The translations under genes and the position numbers were made by a program. A DNA stretch of 8,125 nt from Peptococcaceae bacterium. GTDB taxonomy: Bacteria; Bacillota; DSM-12270; Thermacetogeniales; Thermacetogeniaceae. This document shows, piece after piece, positions 1 to 6,537 of the stretch (position 1 is its first letter; every line of letters starts with the position of its first letter). The notes below the pieces were generated by a model. The model did no database searches. It was not told the DNA's origin and saw only the letters and a program-made list of their open reading frames with translations. The stretch covers positions 1-8,125 of the forward strand of contig PLQY01000034.1 of the NCBI GenBank assembly GCA_003160265.1, in the 5' to 3' direction.

Positions 1-339
1 GTCCTGCTTGACACCATTCGCGTCCCGCCTCAAAAAAGCGCCCATGTCCAGGTTTTCCTGCACTGACATCCCTGAGAAGATGCGCCTTCCCTCCGGGACC
101 ATGGCCACCTTTCTGGCAGCGATCTTATCCGACGGCTTCCCGGTAATATTCTCGCCATCAAACTCGATACTACCCTTTACTGAAGTGTTGATCCCGGTGA
201 TCGCTTTTAAGGTGGATGTTTTCCCGGCCCCGTTGTTACCGATCAAAGCCACCATCTCCCCCTGGTCCACATGCAGAGAGATTCCATGCACAGCTTTGAT
301 CGCCCCGTAGCTCACTTCCAGATCCTTAATCACTAGCAT
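1..339 (-). CDS. livF: LivF-type ABC transporter ATPase, N-terminal part (runs off the window)
   Basis: This is the second ATP-binding subunit of a branched-chain amino acid (HAAT/Liv-type) importer; with LivG it would power the LivH/LivM channel from the cytoplasmic face. I translated 113 residues, starting MLVIKDLEVSYGAIKAVHGI. The Walker A motif GNNGAGKTS lies at residues 34-42. The segment VPEGRRIFSGMSVQENL (about 81-97) is the characteristic LivF stretch after the Q-loop region. Family members are about 235 residues, so the ABC signature, Walker B and H-loop lie beyond position 1. The ATG at 339 is preceded by AAGGTGG, which overlaps the livG stop codon; only 12 bp separate the genes, so translational coupling is likely. 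Family assignment is secure; the transported substrate is not known. Confidence 0.95.
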   Translation of the reverse strand, partial: MLVIKDLEVSYGAIKAVHGISLHVDQGEMVALIGNNGAGKTSTLKAITGINTSVKGSIEFDGENITGKPSDKIAARKVAMVPEGRRIFSGMSVQENLDMGAFLRRDANGVKQD

Positions 340-351
340 CGCCGCACCACC

Positions 352-1137
352 TTAGTTGACTTGGGCATAATTCGTCAAACCACTCTTCCCCAGGTAAGCC
401 TCGATCACCCTGGGATCGTGCAAAACCTGCTCCGGATCTCCGTCGGCGATCTTGTGTCCGTGATCGAGCACGATGATCCGGTCGGAGATCCACCGTACCA
501 CGCGCATGTTGTGTTCGATAACGATCACTGTCTTATGCATCTCGTCCCTGATCCTGGTGATGAACTGCATCAGGCTCTTGCCCTCGCCAACGTTCATACC
601 TGCCGAGGGCTCGTCCAGCAGCACGATCTCCGGGTCGCTTACCAGCGCCCGGGCAATTTCGACCCGGCGCTGTTCTCCGTAAGGCAGGGAAACTGCCTTC
701 AGGCCGGCACGGGGGAGAATGTCCAGCAGATTGAGCGCCGCTTCCGCCCGCTCTTTCATGCTCTGCTCAACGCGCCGGTAGCGGTTGGGAATAAAGAGAT
801 CGACGATACCTGGCTTGAGCTTGGAATGAAATCCGATCATGACGTTCTCCAGCACCGACATGGTGGGGAACAGGCGGATATTCTGAAAGGTGCGGGCAAT
901 GCCGAGACTGTGGATGACGTGCGGATGCATCCTATTCAGCGACCGGTCGTGAAATATAATGTCACCGCTGGTCAACTCATACGTACCGGTGATCAGGTTG
1001 AAGAGAGTGGTCTTGCCAGCCCCGTTCGGCCCGATAATACTGGTGATCTTTCCTTCTTCTATATCTGCGGTAACCGCGTCCACCGCCCGGACCCCGCCAA
1101 AATATTTGCTAGCCGCTTCAATCTTGAGAATAAACAT
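352..1137 (-). CDS. livG: LivG-type ABC transporter ATP-binding protein
   Basis: Complete 261-residue ATPase of a branched-chain amino acid-type ABC importer, acting on the cytoplasmic side of the membrane. Visible motifs in order: Walker A GPNGAGKTT (36-44), Q-loop glutamine at 85 in ARTFQNIRLF, LivG-style signature LPYGEQRRVEIARAL (151-165), Walker B IVLLDEP (171-177), D-loop SAGMN (178-182) and H-loop histidine 209 in VIEHNM. The ARTFQNIRLFPTMSVLENV stretch is typical of LivG rather than LivF. All catalytic elements are present and the length is normal. The ATG at 1137 has the strong ribosome-binding site GGAGGAGG about eight bases upstream. It lies 15 bp after livM and 12 bp before livF, so all three are almost certainly co-transcribed. 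ABC identity is certain; 'branched-chain amino acid' is a family label and the real ligand may differ. Confidence 0.96.
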   Translation of the reverse strand: MFILKIEAASKYFGGVRAVDAVTADIEEGKITSIIGPNGAGKTTLFNLITGTYELTSGDIIFHDRSLNRMHPHVIHSLGIARTFQNIRLFPTMSVLENVMIGFHSKLKPGIVDLFIPNRYRRVEQSMKERAEAALNLLDILPRAGLKAVSLPYGEQRRVEIARALVSDPEIVLLDEPSAGMNVGEGKSLMQFITRIRDEMHKTVIVIEHNMRVVRWISDRIIVLDHGHKIADGDPEQVLHDPRVIEAYLGKSGLTNYAQVN

Positions 1138-1152
1138 GCCAGAGGCCTCCTC

Positions 1153-2112
1153 CTACTTTCCCTGTGCAGCCAATGCCGGATCTTTTCTGCTCCACGGCCA
1201 CCGGATGTCTGAAGTCCAGATGCCCTGCGGACGGTAAATCATCACCAACACCATGATCACACCGATTACGAACATGTCCCACTGCACCAGGAACTGAAAG
1301 ACCTCCGGAAGCAGCGTCAGGATCACGGCGCCAATCACCGGCCCGATCACCGTTCCCGCCCCGCCGAGGAAAACCATGGCCAGCAGCATCTCCGAATCCG
1401 TGTACGTAAACGTATCCGGGCTGATAAAGGTGATGTAGTGGGCAAACAGGCTTCCTGCCAACCCGGCAAAGATACCGCCGATCACGAAGGACAGGATCTT
1501 GTACTTGGTAATGTTGATCCCCATAAATTCTGCCGCATCCTCATCATCGCGGATCGACCGGAAGGTCCGTCCCAAAAATGATCGGCAGAGGTGGAAGGCC
1601 GTAATCAAGGCGATGAAAAAGATGGCCACGATCATGTAGTAGTACATGGTGCGATCAAACATTATGCCGAAAACGTGCGGGCGCGGGATGCCCGGCAGGC
1701 CCATCGGGCCGCGCGTCAGCGAATTCCAATTGTTCGTGATCAGTTGGAAGATCTCCCCGAAGCCCAGGGTGGCAATAGCCAGGTAATCACCCCGGAGCCT
1801 CAGGACCGGGAAGCCTATGGCTGCTCCAAAGAGGGCGCTGGTCGCCATCGCCCCGATCGTCGCCAGCCAGATCGGCCATCCCAGACGGAGCGCCAGGAGG
1901 GCGGAGGTGTACGCCCCCATGCCGTAAAAGGCGGCCTGGGCGAGGGAGAACAGGCCTGTCTGACCTAAAATAATCTCCAGGCCCAGCACCAGGATGCCGT
2001 AGATGGCGAGCATGATCAAGATCTGCATCACGTAACCGCTGTGGACGACCAGCGGCACCACCACCAGGATCGCCCCCAGAATAAGATACTGCAGTAATTT
2101 AGCGCCTCTCAA
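1153..2112 (-). CDS. livM: LivM-type ABC transporter permease (TTG start)
   Basis: Inner-membrane permease, 319 residues, forming the translocation channel with LivH. Hydrophobic segments lie at about 7-24, 28-50, 57-76, 82-102, 158-175, 204-227, 242-268 and 280-294. The family stretch GLEIILGQTGLFSLAQAAFYGMGAY covers about 44-68 (described here by its ends: G44 to Y68). The cytoplasmic EAA-like loop that contacts the ATPase is GRTFRSIRDDEDAAEFMGIN (181-200). The tail RWPWSRKDPALAAQGK is polar. The open frame continues upstream to 2871, but that extension overlaps livH in another frame and reads as low-complexity shadow. The TTG at 2112 follows AGGGGGG with six bases between, and the next in-frame ATG (residue 29) would remove the first membrane segment. 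The gene begins 11 bp after livH stops, and the ribosome-binding site overlaps that stop codon. Confidence 0.93.
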   Translation of the reverse strand: MRGAKLLQYLILGAILVVVPLVVHSGYVMQILIMLAIYGILVLGLEIILGQTGLFSLAQAAFYGMGAYTSALLALRLGWPIWLATIGAMATSALFGAAIGFPVLRLRGDYLAIATLGFGEIFQLITNNWNSLTRGPMGLPGIPRPHVFGIMFDRTMYYYMIVAIFFIALITAFHLCRSFLGRTFRSIRDDEDAAEFMGINITKYKILSFVIGGIFAGLAGSLFAHYITFISPDTFTYTDSEMLLAMVFLGGAGTVIGPVIGAVILTLLPEVFQFLVQWDMFVIGVIMVLVMIYRPQGIWTSDIRWPWSRKDPALAAQGK

Positions 2113-2118
2113 GCTGAT

Positions 2119-2125
2119 CCCCCCT
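2119..2125 (-). promoter_or_regulatory. Ribosome-binding site fixing the livM TTG start
   Basis: On the minus strand AGGGGGG occupies 2125-2119 and is followed by ATCAGC and then TTG at 2112. The site shares bases with the TAG stop codon of livH (2126-2124), which suggests the same ribosomes terminate on livH and reinitiate on livM. No ATG or GTG start is available in this frame near the site, so this element decides the start of livM. Confidence 0.7.
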
Positions 2126-2996
2126 ACACTCGCTTTTGATAGATGTAGGCGTTGAATAAACCGCCCGGCTTGAACAGGAGCACCAGGATCATCACGGCAA
2201 AGGCAATGCCGTCCGTGTAGTTGGACATCACTGACGCCCCGAAGTTTTCCACCACTCCCAGCAGCAGGCCGCCGATCATGGCGCCCGGAATGCTGCCGAT
2301 GCCACCGATGATCGCTGCTGTGAAAGCTTTGATCCCGGCTGTAAAGCCCATGGTTGAATAGACGGCGTCGTAGTATATCCCCACCAGCAGTCCGGCCGCC
2401 CCTGCCATCGCCGACCCCACAAAGAAGACGACCGAGGACACCTGATCCATGCTGATCCCCATCAACCCCGCCGTTTCGCGGTCTTCCGAGGCAGCCCGGA
2501 TCGCCTTGCCGTAGCGGCTGCGGTTGATAAACCAGTAGAGAATGGCCATCAATAGCAGCGCTGTTCCCAGGACCAGGATCTGGGTAGTGTTGATCAGGGC
2601 GTTTCCGATGTGGAAAACCCGCACCGGTAGCATTGCCGGGAGGGGAAACGTCTCCGAACCGATCAGGAGCAGCGCCAGGTTGGAGAGGACGATCGACATT
2701 CCAATGGCGCTGGTCGTGACCACCAGGCGGGGGGCTTTCCGCAGCGGCCGGTAGGCCACCTTCTCCACGGCCGCTCCCAGCAGTCCGGTCAGCAACATTA
2801 CCAGGGGAAGAATAACCAGGAAATGGGGTCCCGTATACCGGGCCAACAACAACCCGAAGAAGGCCCCCCACATATAGACATCTCCATGGGCAAAGTTGAT
2901 AAATTTCATCACACCGTAGACCATGGTGTATCCGAGAGCGATCAGGGCGTAAACGCTGCCCAGCATGAGACCGTTGACCAGTTGCTGTAAAAACAT
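2124..2996 (-). CDS. livH: LivH-type ABC transporter permease
   Basis: Complete 290-residue membrane permease, partner of LivM. The N-terminus MFLQQLVNGLMLGSVYALIA and the following GYTMVYGVMKFINFAHGD (22-39) are hallmark LivH sequences. Hydrophobic segments lie at about 8-28, 40-52, 57-78, 92-113, 137-157, 187-208, 222-248 and 262-277. The ATPase-contacting loop is GKAIRAASEDRETAGLMGI (163-181). The C-terminal FKPGGLF (275-281) is also typical. The ATG at 2996 has GGGAGGAG about seven bases upstream. It follows the solute-binding protein gene by 115 bp containing a strong hairpin, and is followed by livM after 11 bp. Length and motifs are normal; nothing is broken. Family assignment is secure, ligand unknown. 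Confidence 0.96.
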   Translation of the reverse strand: MFLQQLVNGLMLGSVYALIALGYTMVYGVMKFINFAHGDVYMWGAFFGLLLARYTGPHFLVILPLVMLLTGLLGAAVEKVAYRPLRKAPRLVVTTSAIGMSIVLSNLALLLIGSETFPLPAMLPVRVFHIGNALINTTQILVLGTALLLMAILYWFINRSRYGKAIRAASEDRETAGLMGISMDQVSSVVFFVGSAMAGAAGLLVGIYYDAVYSTMGFTAGIKAFTAAIIGGIGSIPGAMIGGLLLGVVENFGASVMSNYTDGIAFAVMILVLLFKPGGLFNAYIYQKRV

Positions 2997-3011
2997 GCGT
3001 TAGCTCCTCCC

Positions 3012-3023
3012 GGCCTCACGGCC
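3012..3023 (-). other. Short hairpin with GTGA tetraloop just before the livH ribosome-binding site
   Basis: The minus strand reads GGCC GTGA GGCC, a four-pair G+C stem closed by a GNRA-type loop, ending a few bases before the GGGAGGAG site of livH. It could modulate access of ribosomes to livH. A stem this short can occur by chance, so the functional reading is weak. Confidence 0.3.
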
Positions 3024-3046
3024 ATTTCTCTTCACCGGACTTTTCA

Positions 3047-3091
3047 GTGTGGGTGGCCGGGAACGGGGTTTCCCGGCCAACCTTCCCACAC
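3047..3091 (-). other. Long bulged hairpin between solute-binding protein gene and livH
   Basis: An inverted repeat with a perfect ten-pair inner stem (3054-3063 with 3070-3079, arm TGGCCGGGAA on the plus strand) and a six-base loop. It is extended by a second perfect seven-pair stem (3047-3053 with 3085-3091, GTGTGGG/CCCACAC) after a five-base one-sided bulge at 3080-3084. In minus-strand RNA it is followed by TGAAAAGTCC, not a U-run, so it is not a canonical intrinsic terminator for this operon. Its place, 20 bases after the stop codon of a solute-binding protein gene and before the permeases, matches hairpins that in other ABC operons stabilise the upstream message or cause partial termination. 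That would raise binding protein over permease. On the plus strand a CCTTTTT run lies a few bases beyond it (3099-3105), so a weak terminator in that direction is also possible. Confidence 0.7.
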
Positions 3092-3111
3092 CTGCAAGCC
3101 TTTTTCAGTCT

Positions 3112-4275
3112 CTATGTTGTTGGCGGCGTGAAAAGCACCCACTGGCCGTTCTGGACGGTCAGTTTATTCACTGTCGCACGCGCGCAATCATGCTGTGCGT
3201 TAAAACTCAGGCTGCCCGTGACGCCAGCGTAGGGCGCGGGCATATTGGCCAGCCACGCCTGGAGCTTCTGATGATCCGTGCCCACTTGCGTGATCCCCTG
3301 CGCCAGCACCTTCATGGCATCGTAATCCAGGGCGGCATAGGTGCCCGGCGTGCTGTTGTTATACGCAGCTTTGTAGGACGCAACAAATGCCGCGACCGCT
3401 GGAACCGTGCTATTCGGCAGGAACAGGCCGGACACCTTGATTCCATTCACGGCGCTGCCACCCAGTGTGATCAGGTCTTGTTCATACAAGCCGTCGGTTC
3501 CGTAGAAAGGCAGAGTCATCCCGAGCTGTTGCGCCTGCTTGCAGATCAGGGCACCCTCCGTGTACAGGCCGCCGATGAATATGGCGTTCGCCCCGGAACC
3601 CTTGATGCTGGTCAGCAAGGGCGTAAAGTCCTTGGTTTGGCCAAGGTCGTAGCTGTAGGTTCCGGTCACCGTGCCTCCATCCTTGGTCATCTCAGTCTGC
3701 ACGACGCTCTTCAAACCGTTCCCGTAGTCGTCGTTCTCATACATGATGGCCACATTTTTATGCCCGTCGCTGACCATCCAATCAGTGACAAAACCACCCT
3801 GGAAGGCGTCGGTCATTGAAATCCGGAATAGATAGGGAATGTCCATGGTGCTAAATTCAGGAGATGTCCCCACGTGAATGACGGGCAACATGGCCTGATC
3901 GTAAATGGGAGCTCCCGCCAGAACGCAGGAACTGTTGTAGTTGCCCAGCACTGCCACAATGCTGGAATCTGCGGTGAACTTGGTAGCGATATTGGCTGCT
4001 TCCGTGGGGTTGGACTGGTCATCCTGCGGCATGAGTGTGATCTGTGCTCCGTTGATCCCGCCGGCGGCATTGATCTCACTTGCTGCCATCTTGGCGCCGT
4101 TCAGCATCTGATTGCCGTCATCGGCGGCAGTACCCGTAAGTGGAGCCACCCAACCGATATTGATCGTCTTCCCACTGGTCGAACTGCCGGTGTTGCTCTT
4201 GCTGCACCCCGCTAGAACCAGGGCGCCGCACAACAGGACTGCCAGGACTACAACAAATGTGCCCTTACTCTTCAT
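3112..4275 (-). CDS. Solute-binding lipoprotein of a branched-chain amino acid/amide-type ABC importer
   Basis: Captures the ligand outside the membrane and delivers it to LivHM. The 387-residue product has a lipoprotein signal: KSK basic start, hydrophobic core VVVLAVLLCGALVL and lipobox LAGC with the lipidated cysteine at residue 24, followed by a Ser/Gly/Thr linker (25-36). The mature part is a periplasmic-binding fold type I (Peripla_BP_6/LivJ-like) protein. It opens with INIGWVAPLTGTAADDGNQM (38-57), then has GAKMAASEINAAGGING, VAVLGNYNSSCVLAGAPIYD and IMYENDDYGNG, all typical positions in this fold. The frame stays open upstream to 4341, but ATG 4275 gives the signal peptide directly and has AAAAGGGGG some eleven bases upstream, slightly far. 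It is 78 bp after the HyuA-like gene with no terminator seen, so read-through is plausible. Class is sure; ligand is unknown, and family members also bind amides, urea and aromatic acids. Confidence 0.94.
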   Translation of the reverse strand: MKSKGTFVVVLAVLLCGALVLAGCSKSNTGSSTSGKTINIGWVAPLTGTAADDGNQMLNGAKMAASEINAAGGINGAQITLMPQDDQSNPTEAANIATKFTADSSIVAVLGNYNSSCVLAGAPIYDQAMLPVIHVGTSPEFSTMDIPYLFRISMTDAFQGGFVTDWMVSDGHKNVAIMYENDDYGNGLKSVVQTEMTKDGGTVTGTYSYDLGQTKDFTPLLTSIKGSGANAIFIGGLYTEGALICKQAQQLGMTLPFYGTDGLYEQDLITLGGSAVNGIKVSGLFLPNSTVPAVAAFVASYKAAYNNSTPGTYAALDYDAMKVLAQGITQVGTDHQKLQAWLANMPAPYAGVTGSLSFNAQHDCARATVNKLTVQNGQWVLFTPPTT

Positions 4276-4353
4276 TCTTTTCTGTACCCCCTTTTTTTTA
4301 GTTTGTGTCTGATCATGAAACCTCAAGTCTGTGCCAGCCAATCATCAGTATCC

Positions 4354-6318
4354 TCAGCTCCCCCAGCGCGGCCGGCCGACAGCAGTAACCTGGATGCGTG
4401 TTTCGACATACATCTCGTCACTAGTTCCGAAAGCCCGGCTGACTACCTTATCCTGCTTGACCACGACCTCCGGGTCGGCTGCCCCTGCCCGCAGGGCGCT
4501 TGCCACCGCCTCCTTTCTGGCCTTCTCCAAAGCATACTTCTCCGCCTCTTCCAGATAGAGAAACGACTTTCTTTCCCAGGGAGTATGGACCAGGAAGCCT
4601 CCCTGCTCCCCAGGTTTGATCAGCACGCGAACGTTTTCGATCACCTGACCGGCAGCAGCCCCTACGGCATTGGCCACTTCAGCGTGTTCGGGAATCTCCA
4701 AATGCGCCCGGAAGCGCTCGCTGATGGCGGGGAGGTAGGCGGCAACCGGGGCGCCGATGGCAATGATCCCGTAATCAAGCCTCAGTTCGACACCAAATCC
4801 CCTGGAGCTGCCTGCCAAGAAACGTTCTAAAAATATCTGGCTGCCGGCGTCTGTCGCCAGGTTCAAGCTGACGCCATCCCGGTTGATCAGACTTTGCAAA
4901 ACGGCCAGGCTGAGATCTTCCTCTATTTGCTTTATGACCAGGTCCAGAAACTCTTCCGGTTGTATCCGCATGCGCCATGCCTGCACCCTGGCGCCTTCGA
5001 CCGCCGCCGCAGTATTCCAGAAGGCAAGGCGCCCCAGAGCGTGCAACACATCGGTAGGGGTCAGGGAGATCCGACCGATCACCTGCTCCTGCTCCAGCCT
5101 CTTGAGCGGCAACAGGTTGGGGTCGCGGCCCATCCTCTCGCCCAGAGTGAACACGTTGTGCGCTCCATCTTTGAGGGCGCTGATCACTCGCCGCTCATCT
5201 TCGAGCCATCCCGCTTCATTGCCGGCGTCTTTGACAAGCATCCAGCAATCAACGGGCTGGCCGCCGGTGATCTCTCTGAAGGGATCTGCCTTGTGCAACT
5301 CTTCTACCAGGTAGGGAAACTGCATCGCCATCACTGATAGTGGCCAGACGCGGCGCGGCCCCACTTTCAGCCGGCGATCAGCTACCTGGAGGTAGCTATC
5401 CCCTCCCAGGCCAAAGGTGCTGACATCCGCCGCTTCGACCCTGGTTCGCCAGCCTCCCACAGTGGCGCCCTCATCGTTCAGGCGTGGCCGGCCATGTTCC
5501 ACGATGGCGATATCGGTGGTTGTCCCACCCATATCTAAAATCAGTGCATTGTCCGTTCCCGTCAAAAAGGTGGCGCCGACAATACTGGCCGCAGGGCCTG
5601 ACAGGATGGTCTCGATCGGTCTCTGGCGCGCTATCGCCTCGCTCATCAACGATCCGTCACCCTTCACCACCAGCAGCGGCGCCTGAATATTCTCCGACTC
5701 GATCACCTTCTTCACCGCTTCCAGCAACTCGGCGATGATCGGCAGCAGTCTGGCATTCAGGCAGGCAGTTACCGTGCGCTCGTAAAACCCCAGGGAGGTC
5801 GTCAGTTGATGGGCACAGACCACAGGCACCGGCCATACCTGCTGCACTATCGCTCTGGCCTCCAACTCGTGCTCGGGATTGCGCACGCTGAGATAACCGG
5901 AGATGGCCAGGGCATCGACCTGCCCTTGCAGCCGCCTGACGGCTTGCTCCAGTTCATGGCGGTCCAGCGGAGCGAGAGGCCGGCCCTTGATGTCGTGTCC
6001 GCCCTTTACCGCTACTATTTCCTGTGCCGGAAGGCTGCCGGATGCTTCGTGCCCGATGAGGATCAGGCCGATCCTGCACCCCCGGCCCTCCACGATAGCG
6101 TTGGTGGCCAGCGTCGTCGACAGGGCGACCAGACTCACCTGACTCAGGTCATAGTACCGGAGTCCCTGGATACATTTGTGGATGCCTTCGGCCAGGTCTC
6201 TCCTCGTGGTAAAAGCCTTGGCCTTGGCCTTGATCTCGCCGGTCGCCAGATCCAGCAACACACCGTCGGTATAAGTGCCACCGGTGTCGATGCCCAGCGC
6301 CAAAGACACATCTGTCAC
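4354..6318 (-). CDS. Hydantoinase/oxoprolinase (HyuA-like) ASKHA-fold ATPase
   Basis: A 654-residue cytoplasmic protein of the hydantoinase A/5-oxoprolinase family, whose characterised members use ATP to open cyclic amides or activate carbonyl groups. The N-terminal domain begins with phosphate motif GIDTGGTYTD (9-18) and has STTLATNAIVEGRG (67-80). The main domain has VVKGDGSLMS (217-226), ETILSGPAASIVGA (236-249) and second phosphate motif LDMGGTTTDIAIV (261-273). The C-terminal EHAEVANAVGAAAGQV (544-559) matches the usual adenosine-side segment. Length is slightly under the usual 680-700. No iron-sulfur cysteine cluster is present, so it is not a classical RamA/RACo corrinoid activator. 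The HyuB partner that normally accompanies HyuA is not in this window. Start: GTG 6318 has AGGA five bases upstream; GTG 6309 (residue 4) has GGAG eight bases upstream and is equally possible. It lies between methyltransferase and transporter genes. Family is sure, reaction unknown. Confidence 0.9.
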   Translation of the reverse strand: MTDVSLALGIDTGGTYTDGVLLDLATGEIKAKAKAFTTRRDLAEGIHKCIQGLRYYDLSQVSLVALSTTLATNAIVEGRGCRIGLILIGHEASGSLPAQEIVAVKGGHDIKGRPLAPLDRHELEQAVRRLQGQVDALAISGYLSVRNPEHELEARAIVQQVWPVPVVCAHQLTTSLGFYERTVTACLNARLLPIIAELLEAVKKVIESENIQAPLLVVKGDGSLMSEAIARQRPIETILSGPAASIVGATFLTGTDNALILDMGGTTTDIAIVEHGRPRLNDEGATVGGWRTRVEAADVSTFGLGGDSYLQVADRRLKVGPRRVWPLSVMAMQFPYLVEELHKADPFREITGGQPVDCWMLVKDAGNEAGWLEDERRVISALKDGAHNVFTLGERMGRDPNLLPLKRLEQEQVIGRISLTPTDVLHALGRLAFWNTAAAVEGARVQAWRMRIQPEEFLDLVIKQIEEDLSLAVLQSLINRDGVSLNLATDAGSQIFLERFLAGSSRGFGVELRLDYGIIAIGAPVAAYLPAISERFRAHLEIPEHAEVANAVGAAAGQVIENVRVLIKPGEQGGFLVHTPWERKSFLYLEEAEKYALEKARKEAVASALRAGAADPEVVVKQDKVVSRAFGTSDEMYVETRIQVTAVGRPRWGS

Positions 6319-6380
6319 TCCATTCCTGCTCTTAAAGCCACGGGTATCCCGCTGTTCAACACCCTAAACCTGGCAAGACG

Positions 6381-6406
6381 GGGGTCAAGGATACTTGCTT
6401 GACCCC
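6381..6406. repeat. Perfect 9-bp inverted repeat GGGGTCAAG/CTTGACCCC
   Basis: Arms at 6381-6389 and 6398-6406 are perfectly complementary around an eight-base loop (GATACTTG on the plus strand). Neither strand continues into a T-run, so a terminator role is doubtful. Compact GGGGTCAAG-type palindromes are often dispersed extragenic repeats or element ends, and it lies beside a sequence resembling an IS200/IS605 end. Copy number in the genome cannot be judged from this window. Confidence 0.65.
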
Positions 6407-6452
6407 GCTACTTGCACAGGCAAAAAGGGGGGGGTTGGCATGTCCGGGTAGC

Positions 6453-6470
6453 TGTTGTTTTTTAACAACA
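6453..6470. repeat. A+T-rich 7-bp inverted repeat TGTTGTT/AACAACA
   Basis: Arms 6453-6459 and 6464-6470 pair perfectly around a TTTT loop (AAAA on the minus strand). The stem is A+T-rich and probably weak as RNA. It may be an internal part of the small element proposed for this gap, or chance. No function can be assigned. Confidence 0.45.
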
Positions 6471-6471
6471 T

Positions 6472-6535
6472 TCAGAGAGAAAGCAGCGGTCGATGAAGCA
6501 GGAAGCCGCCACTTCTTAAGTGGAGGTAGTTGAAG
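6472..6535 (+). mobile_element. Possible IS200/IS605 (tnpB-type) right-end remnant
   Basis: Read on the plus strand, this stretch has GATGAAGCAGGAAGCC followed at once by the hairpin CCACTT-CTT-AAGTGG (6509-6523) and then AGGTAGTTGA. From memory, right ends of tnpB-carrying IS200/IS605-group elements in Firmicutes and other bacteria often carry 'atgaagcaggaagcc' and then a small subterminal hairpin before the boundary. No TnpA or TnpB coding sequence is present to its left; only about 150 bp separate it from the HyuA-like gene. If the match is real it is a decayed copy or a short non-autonomous element. No transposase gene supports it here, so the call is tentative. Confidence 0.4.
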
Positions 6536-6537
6536 GT

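Larger units (their letters stand above)
6319..6537. other. 219-bp intergenic gap with three inverted repeats
   Basis: No gene is supported here. The gap separates the methyltransferase gene (stop at 6538) from the HyuA-like gene. It holds hairpins at 6381-6406, 6453-6470 and 6509-6523, plus a run of eight G at 6427-6434. None of the hairpins is followed by a U-run in minus-strand RNA, so I see no standard terminator for the methyltransferase gene. I see no cobalamin-riboswitch box. A weak promoter for the HyuA-like gene could be drawn (TTGAAC, 17 bases, TTTAAG, ending about 15 bases before GTG 6318), but it is too poor a match to annotate. Confidence 0.8.

Noticed and set aside
361..1212. 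283-codon plus-strand open frame
   Set aside because: It is antisense to livG with no recognisable domain, and livG is intact and fully conserved.
2113..2871. N-terminal extension of livM giving a 572-residue protein
   Set aside because: It overlaps the well-conserved livH in another frame, is Gly/Arg/Pro-rich with no recognisable domain, and the real LivM sequence starts at the TTG with a strong ribosome-binding site.
3049..3819. 256-codon plus-strand open frame
   Set aside because: It is antisense to the solute-binding protein and contains the hairpin arms; the translation is not protein-like.
4276..4341. Longer start for the solute-binding protein
   Set aside because: The 22 extra residues are polar (DQTQTKKKGVQKR) and would bury the lipoprotein signal; ATG 4275 gives a normal signal peptide.
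4276..4353. Promoter for the solute-binding protein (TTGGCT, 18 bases, CATGAT)
   Set aside because: Only a partial match to sigma-A boxes and no extended -10. Read-through from the HyuA-like gene is at least as likely, so it was not annotated.
4354..6318. RamA/RACo-type reductive activator of corrinoid proteins
   Set aside because: Tempting from context and ASKHA fold, but no 2Fe-2S or 4Fe-4S cysteine motif is present and the motifs match hydantoinase A.
6319..6537. Cobalamin or other riboswitch leader
   Set aside because: No B12-box or other conserved riboswitch core was seen; the structure consists of separate simple hairpins.
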